This document shows, piece by piece, positions 12,086 through 24,500 of a DNA stretch of 64,000 nucleotides (positions within the stretch are counted from its first letter, which is position 1; each line of letters starts with the position of its first letter). Origin of the DNA: Welwitschia mirabilis. Taxonomy: Eukaryota; Gnetophyta; Gnetopsida; Welwitschiales. Below the pieces are notes generated by a model, which saw nothing but the letters and a program-made list of their open reading frames with translations, was not told where the DNA came from and made no database searches. Where the stretch lies: assembly GCA_051453625.1 (NCBI GenBank), contig JBOZIK010000001.1:155161901-155225900 (forward strand), given 5' to 3'. Position numbers and translations under genes: made by a program.

Positions 12086-12366
12086 CTTTTTAAATTTTAA
12101 ATTAATTAATTTTATCATGTAATTTAAATTTCTTACATAATGGAATTATCTAGTTTTAAACATTTGGATATATTTTTTCATAAAAATCTTCATAACATAA
12201 CTATAATTATCTTCATGGTGAACTATTAAAATTACAAACTAATGTTAATTTAAAATATCATCTTATTTTGATAATGCCTTTAAAGAATAGTAATTCATCA
12301 TCTGATTAAAATATTAATATGCTTAATATCCAAGTAATTAAGGTTTACAAAATATGGCATATGACA

Positions 12367-12379
12367 TCCTTCCCCATTT
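12367..12379 (-). other. Element B polypurine tract
   Basis: On the minus strand AAATGGGGAAGGA lies directly before the LTR start TGTCATATGCC. A purine-rich primer for plus-strand DNA synthesis is expected exactly there, so this fixes the inner edge of the 3' LTR. Confidence 0.8.
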
Positions 12380-12469
12380 AAACTGATTTACTCCTAGGAA
12401 TCGAGATATATAAAGAGTTTAAGAACAACTAACTAAATATTATGAGATTTAAAAATGTTTGAGTATTGA

Positions 12470-12730
12470 TTTTTCATTGTTTTCTTTAGATCCCATGTAG
12501 CTTCATTAATATTATAATTACTCTACTTTATCTTTAGATTATGGATATCCCTATTTCATAAATTGATAGTTCATTGGTCTAGCACTACTTCTAGCTTCTC
12601 TATAGTCAAAAAATCTAGTTTCACCTAAATATGAAACCAATTTAATACATAAGAAGGATTTGCAATATACTTTCTTAGCACACTTACATGGCAAACATCA
12701 TGCATGTGTAATCATCAAGAAGGTAAAGCA
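12470..12730 (-). pseudogene. Element B integrase tail and chromodomain-like end
   Basis: On the minus strand an HDVCHVSVLRKYIANPSYV stretch marks the end of the integrase C-terminal domain. After stops and shifts a VLDQ...LKIK-stop-SNYNINEATWDLKK stretch follows, which corresponds to the C-terminal chromodomain-related region of Tekay/Del chromoviruses. In such elements this tail is thought to guide integration into heterochromatin. The tail is the main evidence for the chromovirus assignment. Confidence 0.78.
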
Positions 12731-13600
12731 AGCTTGTATGCATTAGGTCTAACTTTTTCTAATATTTTAAATGGCCTAGTGAACTGAGAAGTTAATTTTT
12801 ATCTCTTAACTCTTCTCATAACTAATTTCATTGATGATACTTTCATAAATACATGATCACTTATTTTAAACTCTACATCTCTCTTTCAATGGTTTCTAGA
12901 CATCTTTTGTCTGGCTACTACTTCTTTAAGTCTATTCTTAATAATACTCATTTTATTTTCCATTTCTTATGAAATTTTTGATCTTATAATCAATCTTTCT
13001 GAAAAGTTATTCCATGATGTAGGTACACTACATTATCTATCATATAGCACTTTAAATGGAGCAATTTGAATTGAACTCTAATAACTATTGTTATATATAA
13101 ATTCTACCAATGGTAGGTACTCTTCCCAGCTCTATAGATTATTTAGAATTATACTTTAAGAAGATATTTTAAAATTTAATTAACTTTTTCTACCTAACCA
13201 TCTATTTGAGAGTGAAATGCAATGCTCATGTTTAACTTGGTTCCTAAACCCATTTGTAATTCTTGCCAAAACTTAGAAGTAAATTTTAAACATCTATTAC
13301 AAATAATTACTAAATGCACATCATGCAACTGAATAAGATTTTAAATATATACTTTAGCTATATCATTTCTATTATAAGTATATTTTACTGAAATGAAATA
13401 GACTAATTTAATTACTCTATAAATGATTACTATGATAAAATTATTACCTCTTTAAGTTTTTGGAAGTCTTACAATAAAATCCATGAAAATCATATCCCGT
13501 TTNNNNNNNNNNCAATTTTTTTTTCATCCCTACTCATGAAAATTTTTGTTCATGTTTTGATACATTTTAGTTTCTTTTGGATGACCTACTATAGGTGGAT
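12731..13600 (-). pseudogene. Element B integrase (broken)
   Basis: The minus strand reads RDMIFMDFIVRLP next to a 10-N gap at 13,503-13,512, matching the start of the chromoviral integrase core. Near 13,200 an AFHSQIDG-stop-VEKVN phrase corresponds to the region before the catalytic Glu, with Gln changed to TAG. PLVEFIYNNSY then SSIQIAPFKVLYD follow. The two outer motifs lie in the right order and distance, but several stops and shifts intervene. Confidence 0.85.
13503..13512. other. Assembly gap (10 N)
   Basis: Ten unknown bases within element B integrase. Confidence 0.95.
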
Positions 13601-13829
13601 TCTAAAATTTCAACATTATCTTATGTCTAATTCTATCTACATTAAGAACAAAAAATCTTCCTCTGAATCTAATAATACCATCTGAATTAATAATAAAATG
13701 CTCTAAATCTATTGATTTTTCTAATTATTCCTTTAATTTTTTATAATTCTTGTCCTTTTTTTGTCCCTCTAACATAATGTTAGGATTTTGGCTTTGAATT
13801 TCAATGATTACTTTGAGGAAACCTCATCT

Positions 13830-14130
13830 ACTAAGAACATCTGCAACCTTATTTCCCTTACCTTCATGATATAAAATACTTAGATCAATACCACATAGAA
13901 ATTTCATCCATCTCATTTGCCTAAATTTTATTTTTGGTTGAGTAAAAATGTACTTTAGACTCTTATGATTTGTCTCAACTTAAAATTTTACACCATAGAG
14001 ATAATACTTTCACAACTTTAAACAAAACTTCTATAGCTAATACAAGATCATGAATAGGATAATTTCTCTTATGAGTTTTAAGTTGTATTAATTAATAAGA
14101 TATTACTCTTTTATCCTATTTAAGAACTGC
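13830..14130 (-). pseudogene. Element B RNase H (conserved core)
   Basis: The minus strand reads [19 protein letters not shown], then [18 protein letters not shown] and [14 protein letters not shown] without interruption (about 13,985-13,830). This is the C-terminal half of gypsy RNase H, including the conserved final VADxLSR box. The TDHKSL motif has Asn for the Asp. Upstream the frame is disturbed. Confidence 0.87.
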
Positions 14131-14379
14131 TCTAAGACCTTCTCCAGATGCATTAATATAAACTAAAAAGTCTTTAAATCATCTAGCATTGCTAAGACTA
14201 AAGTAATTGTTTAGCATTCTTTAACATAATGGAATGATTATTGACATATTATTATCCATTAGAAATTTTTATTTTTCCTTAAAAATCTTATTAATGAAGA
14301 AGCTATCTTAGAGAAGTTGAAGATGAATTGATAATAGTACTCAGTAAGACTAAGAAAGATTCTAACCTTAGTAATATTT

Positions 14380-15090
14380 ATAGGTTATTATCATTTCATG
14401 ATTACTCTAACTTTATCTTGATCCACTAATATACTTTTCATAGATATTACATGGCCTAGAAATTAAATAGATTCCTTTCAAAAAGGATACTTTTTCATGT
14501 TAGCATATGACTAGTGACTCTGTAAAGTTTGTAATACTATTCTCAAGCATTTCTTATGCTCTTCATAAGTCTTGAAATAAATGAGAATATCATTAATAAA
14601 TACTATTATAAAGAAATAAAGATGTGATTGATTTGTAAGACTCATAATACTGCAAGAGCATTAGTTAAATCAAAAGGCATAATAGTAAATTCATAATACC
14701 CATAGCGAGCTTTAAATGTTGTTTTATGAATATCTAATTCCTTATATTAAACTTAATGATATCTAGAGTTTAGATCAACTTTTGAGGATATGTTAGCTTT
14801 CTTGAGTTAATCATAAAATCATCTATTCGTGGTAGTGGATACTTGTTATTAATGAAAACCTTATTTAGTTATTTATAATCAATGCATAATCTTAGTGTTC
14901 CATTCTTTATCTTTACAAATAATACAAGTGCTCCCCATGATAATACACTAGGATGAATAAAACCCTTTTATAAGAGTTTTTCAAGGTAAATTTTTAATTC
15001 TTTATGATTCCTTGTAAATTAGTTAAATTCCTATAATTATTTTAATGAAAAATTCAACTCCCAAAGTGGTGGCATCCTTGGTAACTCTAT
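14380..15090 (-). pseudogene. Element B reverse transcriptase (catalytic Asp lost)
   Basis: The minus strand reads [19 protein letters not shown], then [12 protein letters not shown], a stop, LNKVFINNKYPLPRIDD in the fingers and palm. The catalytic box at 14,583-14,602 reads FINDIL, so the first Asp of the pair is Asn. YFKTYEEHKKCLRIVLQTL follows. The order is as in chromoviruses. The element could not reverse-transcribe itself even if the frames were open. Confidence 0.88.
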
Positions 15091-15399
15091 TGTAAATACA
15101 TCAGGATATCCTTAGAATATTGGTTTTTTTTTAACTAAAGTTTCTCCTTCTTTCAAGTTAATTGGTTTTATATATAGCATATAAACTGATTATCCCCTCT
15201 TAATTTCTCCTTTTATATGATTTGCATTAATTAAATTCTCTACTATTGATTTTTAATAACCTTGAAAGATTATTCTTTTACCATGATTTATAATTTTTAC
15301 TTAATGCTTTTCACAAGTTATAACTACTCTATTTTGCACTAACCATTTCATACATAAAATAATGTGATATTTTTCTAAGTCAATAATAATTGGTTGTAT

Positions 15400-15600
15400 C
15401 TAAAACTTTTCCACACTTATAGATAAATTACAATTTTGGACTTATTGATTAACCTTGGACATAGATCCATTTGCTAGCTGTATGCATCCCTCAATTGAAG
15501 CATAACATAATTTTTCTCTTATAATAATCCTAGGAGATATGAAATAATGAGTTACTCTATAATCAAATAAAATAATTACTTTTTTTATTAAGTAAATACT
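15400..15600 (-). pseudogene. Element B protease remnant
   Basis: On the minus strand ILFDYRVTHYFIS is read near 15,570-15,530, aligning with the LFDSGATHSFI-type active-site box of chromoviral proteases. The catalytic Asp is kept but the following Ser-Gly-Ala is lost. Its place between the zinc knuckle and RT supports the call. Confidence 0.7.
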
Positions 15601-15729
15601 TACCTTCTATAATAGAGCTTTAAAATTATACCCCTTAATTATCTACTACTACTTGAAGTTATCCTATTGATTGAAGAATGATTTTTGATCTTTGATGATT
15701 TTCTAGTTGATTTCTAGAAGTGTCTCTAT

Positions 15730-15795
15730 TAGATAATGAATATTCTTTCAATTTATGATTCTTCTTACATTGGAAGCATCTATCTCCATCATTAT
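15730..15795 (-). pseudogene. Element B gag zinc knuckle remnant
   Basis: The minus strand reads GDRCFQCKKNHKLKEYSL: two Cys and one His with C-x2-C-x4-H spacing, and the last Cys replaced by Tyr. It is the RNA-binding knuckle at the gag C-terminus. Confidence 0.6.
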
Positions 15796-16049
15796 ACTAG
15801 TTTTGGTACTGATACTAACTAAACATTAGAAATTATATCTCTAATGTTGATTATTTCCATAGCTTTAACTAGGAACATTATAGTTTCTTTTGAATGGAGT
15901 CTACTTAGGTTGATTTAAATTCTTATTTTTACTACAATGGCTACTGCTATTATTTTTGTTGAAGTATCAATTCTTATTTTGATAAGACATTTATGATCAA
16001 TGTTTCTTAAGAATATTCTCTATGGAGAAATTTTCTTCCTATTTTCATA

Positions 16050-16560
16050 TTATCTCTACTAGTTTTGCTCTACTATCTTTGTCTTTTTTAAAGCCTCTAC
16101 TAGATTCTTAGGTCGAAACATCGATACCTTAGTAGAAATGGAAGGAAGAAGACTATTAATAAAGATATTTGTTTTGACTTCTTTATCTAGATGCATATGT
16201 AACACATATCTTAATAACTCTACAAATTTACACTCATGAAATGCTATGTTCACATTAGGGGCTTATTTTCGATCATAGAATTTTCTAATCTTTTGGCAAA
16301 TATAGAACTTTATGATATGTGTCTCTTTAAAGATGTACTCAACTTCCTCCATGAAAGTTCTAGATCTTCTAACTTGGTCATTTTTGTTTTCCACCATAGG
16401 TTAGCTTCTCCTTGTAACATATAAATAGTTAAAGAAGCCTTTTCATATTCATCATACACTAAGGTACTTATAACCTTTTTAACGTTCCTTAGTCATGATT
16501 TTTCTTTAAAAGGATTTGAACCTCCTACAAACTTTGGTGGATTTAGATTACTAAAAATTT
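16050..16560 (-). pseudogene. Element B gag capsid
   Basis: On the minus strand LNPPKFVGGSNP begins the domain near 16,550. VYDEYEKASLTIYMLQGEAN and LWWKTKMTKLEDLELSWRKL follow near 16,450-16,330, and ECKFVELLRYVLHMHLDKEV near 16,215. This is a textbook chromoviral Retrotrans_gag core (the F-G...YMLQGEA-WW signature). Reading frames change between about 16,250 and 16,350, so it is broken, but long stretches are intact. Confidence 0.87.
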
Positions 16561-17824
16561 GAATCAATTTTCTCATACCCACTTTCTTGGGTTAATTGAT
16601 ACCATTATTTAATTGTAGTTTTGGCCTTCATTTACTGTTTGTGATAGGAACTACATGAATGTATTTATCAATGCTTCTAGATTAAGGTTGAGTTGGGATT
16701 TATTTTCATCATTATATTGCTAATTCTCTTATGATTTATTTTTATGTTTATAACTTAGTACAACTGACCTAGCCTCAAGATTTAACTGATAATGATGGGG
16801 CATCTGAAAGAAGTGGAAATCATTATGAGATTACATTTGTAAATAGGATAAAACTTATTAAAGGTGAAACTTAGAAATATTTTTATGATCCTAGGAAGAA
16901 TATGGTTATTATTATGAGGTGATCGATCCTTATTTACAACTCAAAGTACATAATTAAGTTTATTACCTTTCTTTATTTTCAATAGATAATGTTTATAAGT
17001 TATGAATATGAGTTTTCACTTTAAGGTTATGTGAACACATAATTTAGGATTAATAATTTGGTTGGAGATTTAATTATTTTCAAGGATATGTAGTTATAAG
17101 GCATTATTTTATGTATTTATANNNNNNNNNNNNNNNNNNNNNNNNNNNNNNNNNNNNNNNNNNNNNNNNNNNNNNNNNNNNNNNNNNNNNNNNNNNNNNN
17201 NNNNNNNNNNNNNNNNNNNNNATTTCTTCCTAAAGATTAATCTCTTTAAGAAATTATATAAGATCATTGTCCTCATTTTTAAGATAATTGTAATTCCTCT
17301 AGGTGATTATTTTTATTGCTATAAGGTAATGGAGTTTTCAATGACTTAAATTTATGATTAGCATAATGATCATCTAGGGGTTGGGTTATAGTTAACCTTA
17401 TGAATAATTTAGAAGTATCCCAAATATAATCAATTTATGGGATTATTAAGGTGCTAAGGTTATCACTAGTGTAATCTTTATAATTATTGGAATTAACACG
17501 AATGTAATTTGGTATATATTTAGATAGTAGGAAAATTATAGATATAATCAAATTCATGACTATTAGAAGGTATGATTAAATTCATATTTATTTATAAGTT
17601 GAAGTTAGCTTGGAATCTAGTATTATTAATGATATAATTAATTTTACTCATGGATTAAGATCATTACAAATATAATTAACTTTATAGCTATTAGAAATTA
17701 AGGTTATTATGGTTATAACAAACTTTATAATTATTAAGAAAAAATATTGTTAAAGATGTAATTGGATTTATATTCTCATAAATTTATAAATTCTTAACAT
17801 AAGTATTATTTAAGTTAACCTAGA
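16561..17824 (-). other. Element B leader (5' untranslated and gag start), with gap
   Basis: This lies between the primer-binding site and the readable gag. It is AT-rich, with a 100-N gap at 17,122-17,221 and no clear frame. Several imperfect ATTA-AGGTTAT / TATAATTAA phrases recur between 17,430 and 17,780, giving a weakly periodic look, but I could not fix a period. Confidence 0.5.
17122..17221. other. Assembly gap (100 N)
   Basis: 100 unknown bases in the element B leader. Confidence 0.95.
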
Positions 17825-17836
17825 GCTCTAATACCA
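17825..17836 (-). other. Element B primer-binding site (initiator tRNA-Met)
   Basis: The minus strand reads TGGTATTAGAGC three bases after the LTR end. It differs from the canonical complement of plant initiator tRNA-Met by one C-to-T change. It fixes the inner end of the 5' LTR at 17,840. Confidence 0.85.
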
Positions 17837-17839
17837 ATT

Positions 17840-20800
17840 TGTGACACCTTATCTTTTCTTACCATAGATAAGTACTGTTTTTTTCTTTCTTTTCTCTTCC
17901 TTAATTCTTTAATATTATTACCTAGTAGACACAGAAAAACCTAGGTTCAAATTTTACTTATTCCTTTATTATAATTTTTATATTTTGAGAAAAATAAATC
18001 ATATTTTATCATATATTTATCTATAATTAATTCCTAGGTTATTTTGGTTCGCAAATAATAGTGATGTCATTAGTTTGTGTATTTAATTTCTTTCTATTTT
18101 TTTTATCACATAGAAAGATATCTTTTAAATAGTTGAGAAGATGTAAACTTGTTATAAACATACCTAAATAAGTTTAAAGATGATACTTAATCAATATAGT
18201 AGGAAGTTTCAACTCCTATTAATAACATTCCAATGTGATATCTAGCCATTCTCCAGACATTAGTTAGTTCTACTTCAAGTTCTAAACTATACAAACATGG
18301 TTAGACTAAACTCTATAAGCTTGCACTTCACCTTGATATACCCCCAATATAGGTGACAGGTGATATGTAAGATGGATGCATGCTTATAAATGACCCCACT
18401 TCCTTAAAACATCTCTAAGTGGTGAAACATAATCCATCCATATCAAGGGATTGAGATATTAAGTCAGAATAAATTTATATATGGGTAGGGCAAGAGAGTG
18501 GTGATCAAATCCACTTCTAGAAGGGTATTATAAAAAAATGTAATGCAACCCACCTTGGTGATGGGGATGAACATTATTAAGATTATCTTGATTTAGTTCT
18601 ATTCGATGAATACATCACACAAATGCAAACATATAATTCTAACTAATGTAAATATTTGATGGATTATTTACCTATTTATAATAATTTTAATTATCATTAG
18701 GTTCATTTTATAAAAATAATCATAAAAGAGGAAAAAAAGCATACTAAAATAGCTCTATATTCAAGATTATAATAATGAAAATCTAAATAAAGGAAATATT
18801 ATTTTCTTTTTATTTTTTAATAATAATAAAAAATCAAAATGCATCAAATCACATCTTAACAATGTACTTGAAGAAATTAATCCATACATAGAGCTATGTC
18901 AATCCTAGAAGAATTCTTCCATGCCCATATGACAATCTCCATGGATTCGTGCAATGATTATTAAGACATAATACTTTATTCAAGACTCACATGACTATAT
19001 AATAAGTTAAGAAAATAAATGATAAATTCAAGAGTATTCATGCTACTTAAACTACAAAGGTGAAAACCCTTATGAGCATGCATATTCAAAGTAAGATAAA
19101 AGAAAAAGGTAAAAGAGCTCTTTTTCCTAATAAAATATTATTTCTAGGAATCTTAACTTAAGTCTACTAATGGAAACTTGTCATGTATACTCAAATTACT
19201 TGTATAATTTTATTTAATAATTTTTCTATTATTTAAATATTAAGTATAATGTTTTGGACTCTAAGGAAATGTCATAATCAAAAATTAATAATTAATTAAT
19301 TAAGAAAAAATAAATTACAATAGTTTATCATAGATTAGACTTATAATAGGGTCATTATAAACTAACTTAACCTATCTTGGAATTCTAAAAATATTATTTC
19401 TAAGGTCATGATTTAAGATTAAAAACTATCAAATTTTCTAAAATTATAGTCCTACTACACTATAATAAAATGACCATAATGTTTAATAAACTTTGAGTAT
19501 TTGAATAATTTAAGATGTTTTAGAGATATTATTTAATTCCATACTAATTTAGGCTACTTAAGTTTTTAGATATATTAACTATTAGTTACAAAAATTTAAA
19601 TTATTTACTTACTATTTTCTGCATTCTTTTTCTAATGTATTTTAACAAATAATTTTTTTTAAAAATTACTACACATTAGAAAAATTATTATTTTTAATTT
19701 TTACAATCATGACATAATCCTAGACTTACAAAACAAATTGCACTACTTCATACTTACTAATTAATAAGCTATAGTGTTTTGAACCTATGCCTGCATTTTG
19801 GAAATTTCATTTTGGTTATAAAAAATGGGGTAAAGTTTTTACAACTAGTTATGTAATATTTAAATTAATAAATTAATTAATATAATAGCTAAATTAATTA
19901 TTTACAAAACATCTTAACTAAATTCACTAATTCGAATCAATGTAGAAATAAAAATCAAATCAATTTAAAAAAAGCCATTTACTATAAGCCTTAGGATTAC
20001 CATAAAGTAGTACTAGTCGAAAAGAGATTTGTGAGGATTAGACCTTGCCCCTAATAAGATAGACCTAATGGATAATGAATGAAAAGTATATTTTTATGTA
20101 TTATTCATAATCATCTATTAGTAATCTTAATCACTAAACATAAGAGACTCCTCATATCTCCCCTCATATGATTGAAAGTCAAAGGGAGGAAATAACATAA
20201 CTTTATGATATATTATAAATAGTGGTCTAGTGCAAGTATTACATCATTCTAATAAGATATTAAAAGAGACCATATGGATAACATGAGTAAATAACTTACT
20301 TGAAAAGATTAGTAAATCCTTAATAGCTAAATATTGATGAAGATCTGAGCTTGAGAGTTCCTTAGCTCCAAGCTCCATAAGCAAGAGATTGAAAGAAAGA
20401 GAGAGGAAAGAAGGAAATACACTTATATAGAAAAATGAAAAGTATCTTCTTTTTTCACAAGAGAGAAAAAGATCTTATATATAGATAAAAAAAAGGCACC
20501 TAGATCAAGATCATAAGATTACATGATTTATCATTGATAAGTGGGATGAGGAATAAGTGATATTAGAGTATAAAAAGATATCATATTTATGACTCATGCT
20601 ATCTCCTTCTTAATCCTTATAAGCTTATAATTAATTTTAATTCATTCAATAAATGCATCAAAAGAATAAATGCATAAATATCAAAATTATCATATGGCAT
20701 AGTTAGATAAACCCTTTAATTTCAATGAACAAAACAAGAAATATGCTATGAAAAGTTCTCTTATACATCTCAAAAAGATAAAAGTTATGGTAAAGTAAAT

Positions 20801-21258
20801 TTATTTATTTATTTATCATTCTTGGTTCTAGGTAAGAGTGTATGTACTTGTTCATATGCTCATTTATTTCATGATGCATAAAATCTATCAATCACATAAC
20901 ATAAGGAAGAAAATCTCTATTCATAATATAGTTCATTTATCACATTTATCAAGAATTTAAATGAGTAAATAAGATTTAAAATATATTATTATTTCCTCTT
21001 TCAATTTTTAAATTATTATTTTATCATGTGATTTGAGGTTATCTAATTTTAAATGTTTGGATAGCTTTTCTCGTAAAACTTTCTAACATAATTTTTATCA
21101 TTCTCATTATGAATTATGAAAATTACAAACTAAGGTTAATTTAAAATACCATCTTATTTTGACAAGGCCTTTAATAAAGAGTAATTCATCATCTGATTAA
21201 AAGCTTAATATGTTTAACATGTAAGTAATTAAGGTTTACAAAATATGGAATATAATAG
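17840..21258 (-). repeat. Element B 5' LTR, about 3.4 kb
   Basis: The inner end on the plus strand reads TGTGACACC (so the LTR ends in CA on the minus strand), three bases from the primer-binding site. The outer end near 21,250 matches the 3' LTR start, although its terminal TG is decayed. Lengths over 3 kb are known for Tekay/Del elements. Only 20,000-21,258 has a partner on the left. The portion 17,840-20,000 was not found elsewhere in the window and holds no recognised gene. Confidence 0.75.
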
Positions 21259-21949
21259 TACCTTCTATAGGAAAATTAACCTCAAATATAATCATGTTCT
21301 AGATCACCCAAAAAGAGGTTTTATGTCGTAGTCCATATAGGTTCAATAACAAACCAGTTTTCTATTCTAGAATTATTAGGATTTATTTCACATTTTTCAA
21401 TTTTTTTTTATCGATAGTGTTGCTTCTCACAATTTCATCTCCCTTCTTTTATTTTAAAAATTAAATATTACTCCATTCTAAGAACTCAAATCTCCTATAG
21501 AAGTAGCAAGAGGGCACATCCTTGTATAGAATGGATGAGAAGAACTAATAACCTTTATAATCCCAAGCCTTAAGTTTTAAGATAAATTTTATACCCTAAC
21601 CTTTGTCAACTATGAAGTCATTTTGAGAATGTCATTCATTGTCTACTAAAACATCAAAATAAATTTTCGCCAAATAACACTAATAGTTTCATCTTCATTC
21701 GAAGATCAAATGCTTAAGAAGGAGGGAAGGAATAATAGAATCTTTTTAGTAATTAAGAGACAAATTACAAAAGTAAAAACTCAGAAACAATTGTTCTTGA
21801 TGATAATCAAACAAGAAAATACAAGTTCACAATAGGAGATCCCATGAGAATTACAGAAGTTCAAGGACATATTTGAAAAAAAGATAAATATCTAATCCAA
21901 ATAAAAGGTAGAATATACCATTGAATTAATTCAAAGAGTATAATTAGTA

Positions 21950-22560
21950 GTAAGATCCCCATATAGATTTTTAGTAATAGAACTCAGAAAGCTCAAACTA
22001 CAATTACAACAACAATTACTAGAAGGAAAACTTCACCCAAGTGTATTCATTTTGGGTACCCCTGTTAAATTTGTCAATAAAAAATACATAACATTAAGAT
22101 TATTTATAGGCTACTTATAACTACATAAGGTAACCATAAAAAAACAAATGTCCCCTACCAAGAATTGAGAATCTTTTGGATCAATTATAGGGAGCAAAAT
22201 TCTTCTTCAAAATTGGTTTGAGATCAAGATATCACCAGATAAGAATTAAAAAAGAAGATGTTCACAAAACAGTATTTTGAACTAGATATGGGTACTATGA
22301 ATTTTTGTTAATGCCTTTTGAACTTAAAAATGCACCACCAATATTCATGAACATGATGAATGATGTTTTTCGTCAATACCTTAATAATTTTATAGTAGTA
22401 TTCGTGGATCATATTCTGGTCTACTTAGAGATAGAGAGACACATGTAGACCACCTCAGTAAAGTACTGCAACTATTACAAAACCATGATTTCAAGGTCAA
22501 ACCAAGAAATGTGATTATTTTCAGATAGAGGTAAATTATTTGGAAAACATTACCTCTAAA
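21950..22560 (+). pseudogene. Element C reverse transcriptase (catalytic Asp lost)
   Basis: Blocks seen in order are [61 protein letters not shown] and [13 protein letters not shown], then [19 protein letters not shown]. The catalytic box at 22,401-22,412 has Asp-His instead of Asp-Asp. Frames change several times. The sequence is clearly a chromovirus RT but cannot be active. Confidence 0.88.
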
Positions 22561-22829
22561 TAGGAAATTATAATATACCTTATAAAGATCAAAACATTTT
22601 GAGAATGGCCTGGTCTAAAAAATGTAATAGAAGTCTAAAGTTTCTTAAGATTAGTAGTATTTTACAAAAGATTCATTCCAGGATTCTAGCAGTTGGTAGC
22701 TTCATTTTTAGACCTACTAAAATCAATATTAATATTTGAATGTACTCCAAAATTCAAAGAATTCTTTCTAAAAGTAAATCTTCTATTAACATCAACATTC
22801 ATTCTAAAGTTTGCAGAGATGGAAGAACC

Positions 22830-23190
22830 ATTCAGAATTACTACATATGCCTCCATTCAAGGAGTAGTTATAGTATTAAGTTAAAATGACAAAGTAGTGG
22901 CATATGAATCTAGAAAATTAAGTCAACATCAAAGGATTTATTCATTCATGATTTAGAATTATTATCCATAGTGCACACTTTGAAAGCCTACCATCATTAC
23001 TTTACTGAAAGGAAATTTCTTATTAAAAACAAACCACAAAAGTCTAGAGCACTTTCAAACTAATCACCACGAAACATGAGATAAATAAGGGGAGAATTAC
23101 TAGCGAAATATGCCTTCAACCTTCAATACAAACCAAGAAAGGAAAAAAAAAAAGTCATAGATGCATTGAGCCAGATGTGGTGCATACTTA
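22830..23190 (+). pseudogene. Element C RNase H (broken)
   Basis: ASIQGVVIVLS, a stop, NDKVVAYESRKLSQHQRIYS is read first; then ERKFLIKNKPQKSRAL, a stop, SPRNMR, a stop, IRGELLAKYAFNLQYKPRKE and KKKVIDALS. These match the RNase H core and end box. The central TDHK motif has become KNKPQK, so a catalytic Asp is lost. Confidence 0.85.
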
Positions 23191-23389
23191 TTACTATAGT
23201 GATCTCTGATCTTGCAAAGTACTTAAACGAAAATTTTTATAATGATTCTTATTTTGATGAAATAATTCATCTATTACAAGAAGGTCAAAGTATAGATATC
23301 TTTACAATATCTTAATATGATTATTTACTAAAGAAAAGACAACTATGCATTCCTTAAGTTGAGTGGAGAAGGAAATTAATGTCAGTAAT

Positions 23390-24480
23390 GCATAAAGTAC
23401 CCTATGTAGAACACCCAGAATTTGTGAGGAATTATCATGTATCGAGAAATACTACTTCTGGCTAAGAATGAAATCACAATTAGAAGAATATATTAGAAAC
23501 TATCCAATATTTTAATACATTTAACATAAACAAGAAATACTAATGGGACTCTTACAACCCCTTAGTATTCCTATATGGAAGTGGAAAAGAATGATTATGG
23601 ATTTTATTATAGGTTTATCACTCATCAAAAGACATCATAACTTCATCTTTATTTGAATTAACAAGTTAACCAAGATGGCCTGCTTTATTCCAATTAAAAG
23701 TAAAAATACTATAGAAGAGTTAACCTTATGTTTTACATAGGAGATTTTTAGATTACGTGGAACATCATAGATCATTATTTTTGATGCAATCCTAAGTTTT
23801 TATCATAATTCCGTTAAAGCTTCTTCAATCACCTTGGAACCAAGCTTCAATTTAGTACCACTTATCATCTCGAAACCAATGGGTAAACTAAGAGAATTAA
23901 TCAAATTTTAGAAGATACACTATAATGTTATGTAGTAGAAAATCCTAGAACATAGGATAGCAATGTACATTTAGCAGAATTTTCATATAATCAAATCTTT
24001 CATACATTCATATAATGCCTACCCTTTGAATCCTTACACGAAAGAAAGTATTTCACCTCAATAACATGGTCAATACCCATACAAAGACAAACAGGGAGAA
24101 AAAAATCCATAGTAAAACAAATGGAGGAAATCATAAATCATATAAAGAGAGATAGGGATAGCTCAAGATAGAGATAAGAAGTTCTATAACTAAAAGCATT
24201 CAAATAGAGGCTTTCAAATAGAAGACCAAGTACTCTTATGAGTTAAACTAGAAAGAAGTTTGATGAAAATTTGAAAATACCATAAGCTACTCCTTCGATA
24301 CCATGGTCCATTCAACATCATAGAAAGAATTGGAAAGTTGGGCTAAAAATTGGAGTCCCCATCGAGGTTGTCTATAATACATCTTGTATTCTATGTCATC
24401 CTATTAAAACCATATCATGAAGACAAAATCTAGGACTATACTCTTAATTGGAAACACATCCTGTTGAAACCAAAATTGAC
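23390..24480 (+). pseudogene. Element C integrase (broken)
   Basis: A zinc-binding N-terminal remnant reads YYFWLRMKSQLEEYIRNYP near 23,450-23,510. LMGLLQPLSIPIWKWKRMIM then DFIIGLS follows at about 23,540-23,610 and marks the core start. Near 24,290-24,330 a YYGPFNIIERIGK-like phrase, and near 24,380-24,430 an ILLKPYHEDKI phrase, mark the C-terminal domain. The catalytic Glu region around 23,950 could not be read with confidence. Confidence 0.83.
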
Positions 24481-24500
24481 ATTCAATGTACAAATTGAAG

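Larger units (their letters stand above)
9996..12366 (-). repeat. Element B 3' LTR, truncated and rearranged
   Basis: This matches 20,000-21,258 in the same orientation, for example the phrase GTACTAGTC near 10,015 and 20,012 and the GGTTTACAAAATATGG end near 12,350 and 21,240. Its outer end next to the polypurine tract reads TGTCATATGCC on the minus strand, so the LTR starts with TG. Sequence equivalent to 17,840-20,000 is missing, so the left end is truncated. It holds a 412-bp tandem duplication, a 100-N gap and a duplicated terminal segment of about 280 bp. Confidence 0.8.
9996..21258 (-). mobile_element. Element B: Tekay/Del-like chromovirus, nearly complete but dead
   Basis: On the minus strand, reading from high to low coordinates: 5' LTR (21,258-17,840), primer-binding site for initiator tRNA-Met (17,836-17,825), gag (16,560-16,050), zinc knuckle (about 15,760), protease (about 15,540), RT (15,090-14,380), RNase H (14,130-13,830), integrase (13,600-12,730), chromodomain-like tail (12,730-12,470), polypurine tract (12,379-12,367) and a truncated 3' LTR (12,366-9,996). 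The order, the I-x-MDFI-x-LP integrase phrase and the C-terminal EATW phrase are those of plant chromoviruses of the Tekay/Del type. Every coding region has stops or shifts. Two gaps (13,503-13,512 and 17,122-17,221) interrupt it. Confidence 0.88.
21640..24500 (+). mobile_element. Element C: decayed chromovirus pol
   Basis: The plus strand carries RT (21,950-22,560), RNase H (22,830-23,190) and integrase to its C-terminal end (23,390-24,480), in chromovirus order. It starts close to the outer end of element B's LTR and points away from B. No gag, primer-binding site or LTR pair was found, so it is a fragment or its ends are too decayed. Many stops and shifts are present. Confidence 0.85.
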
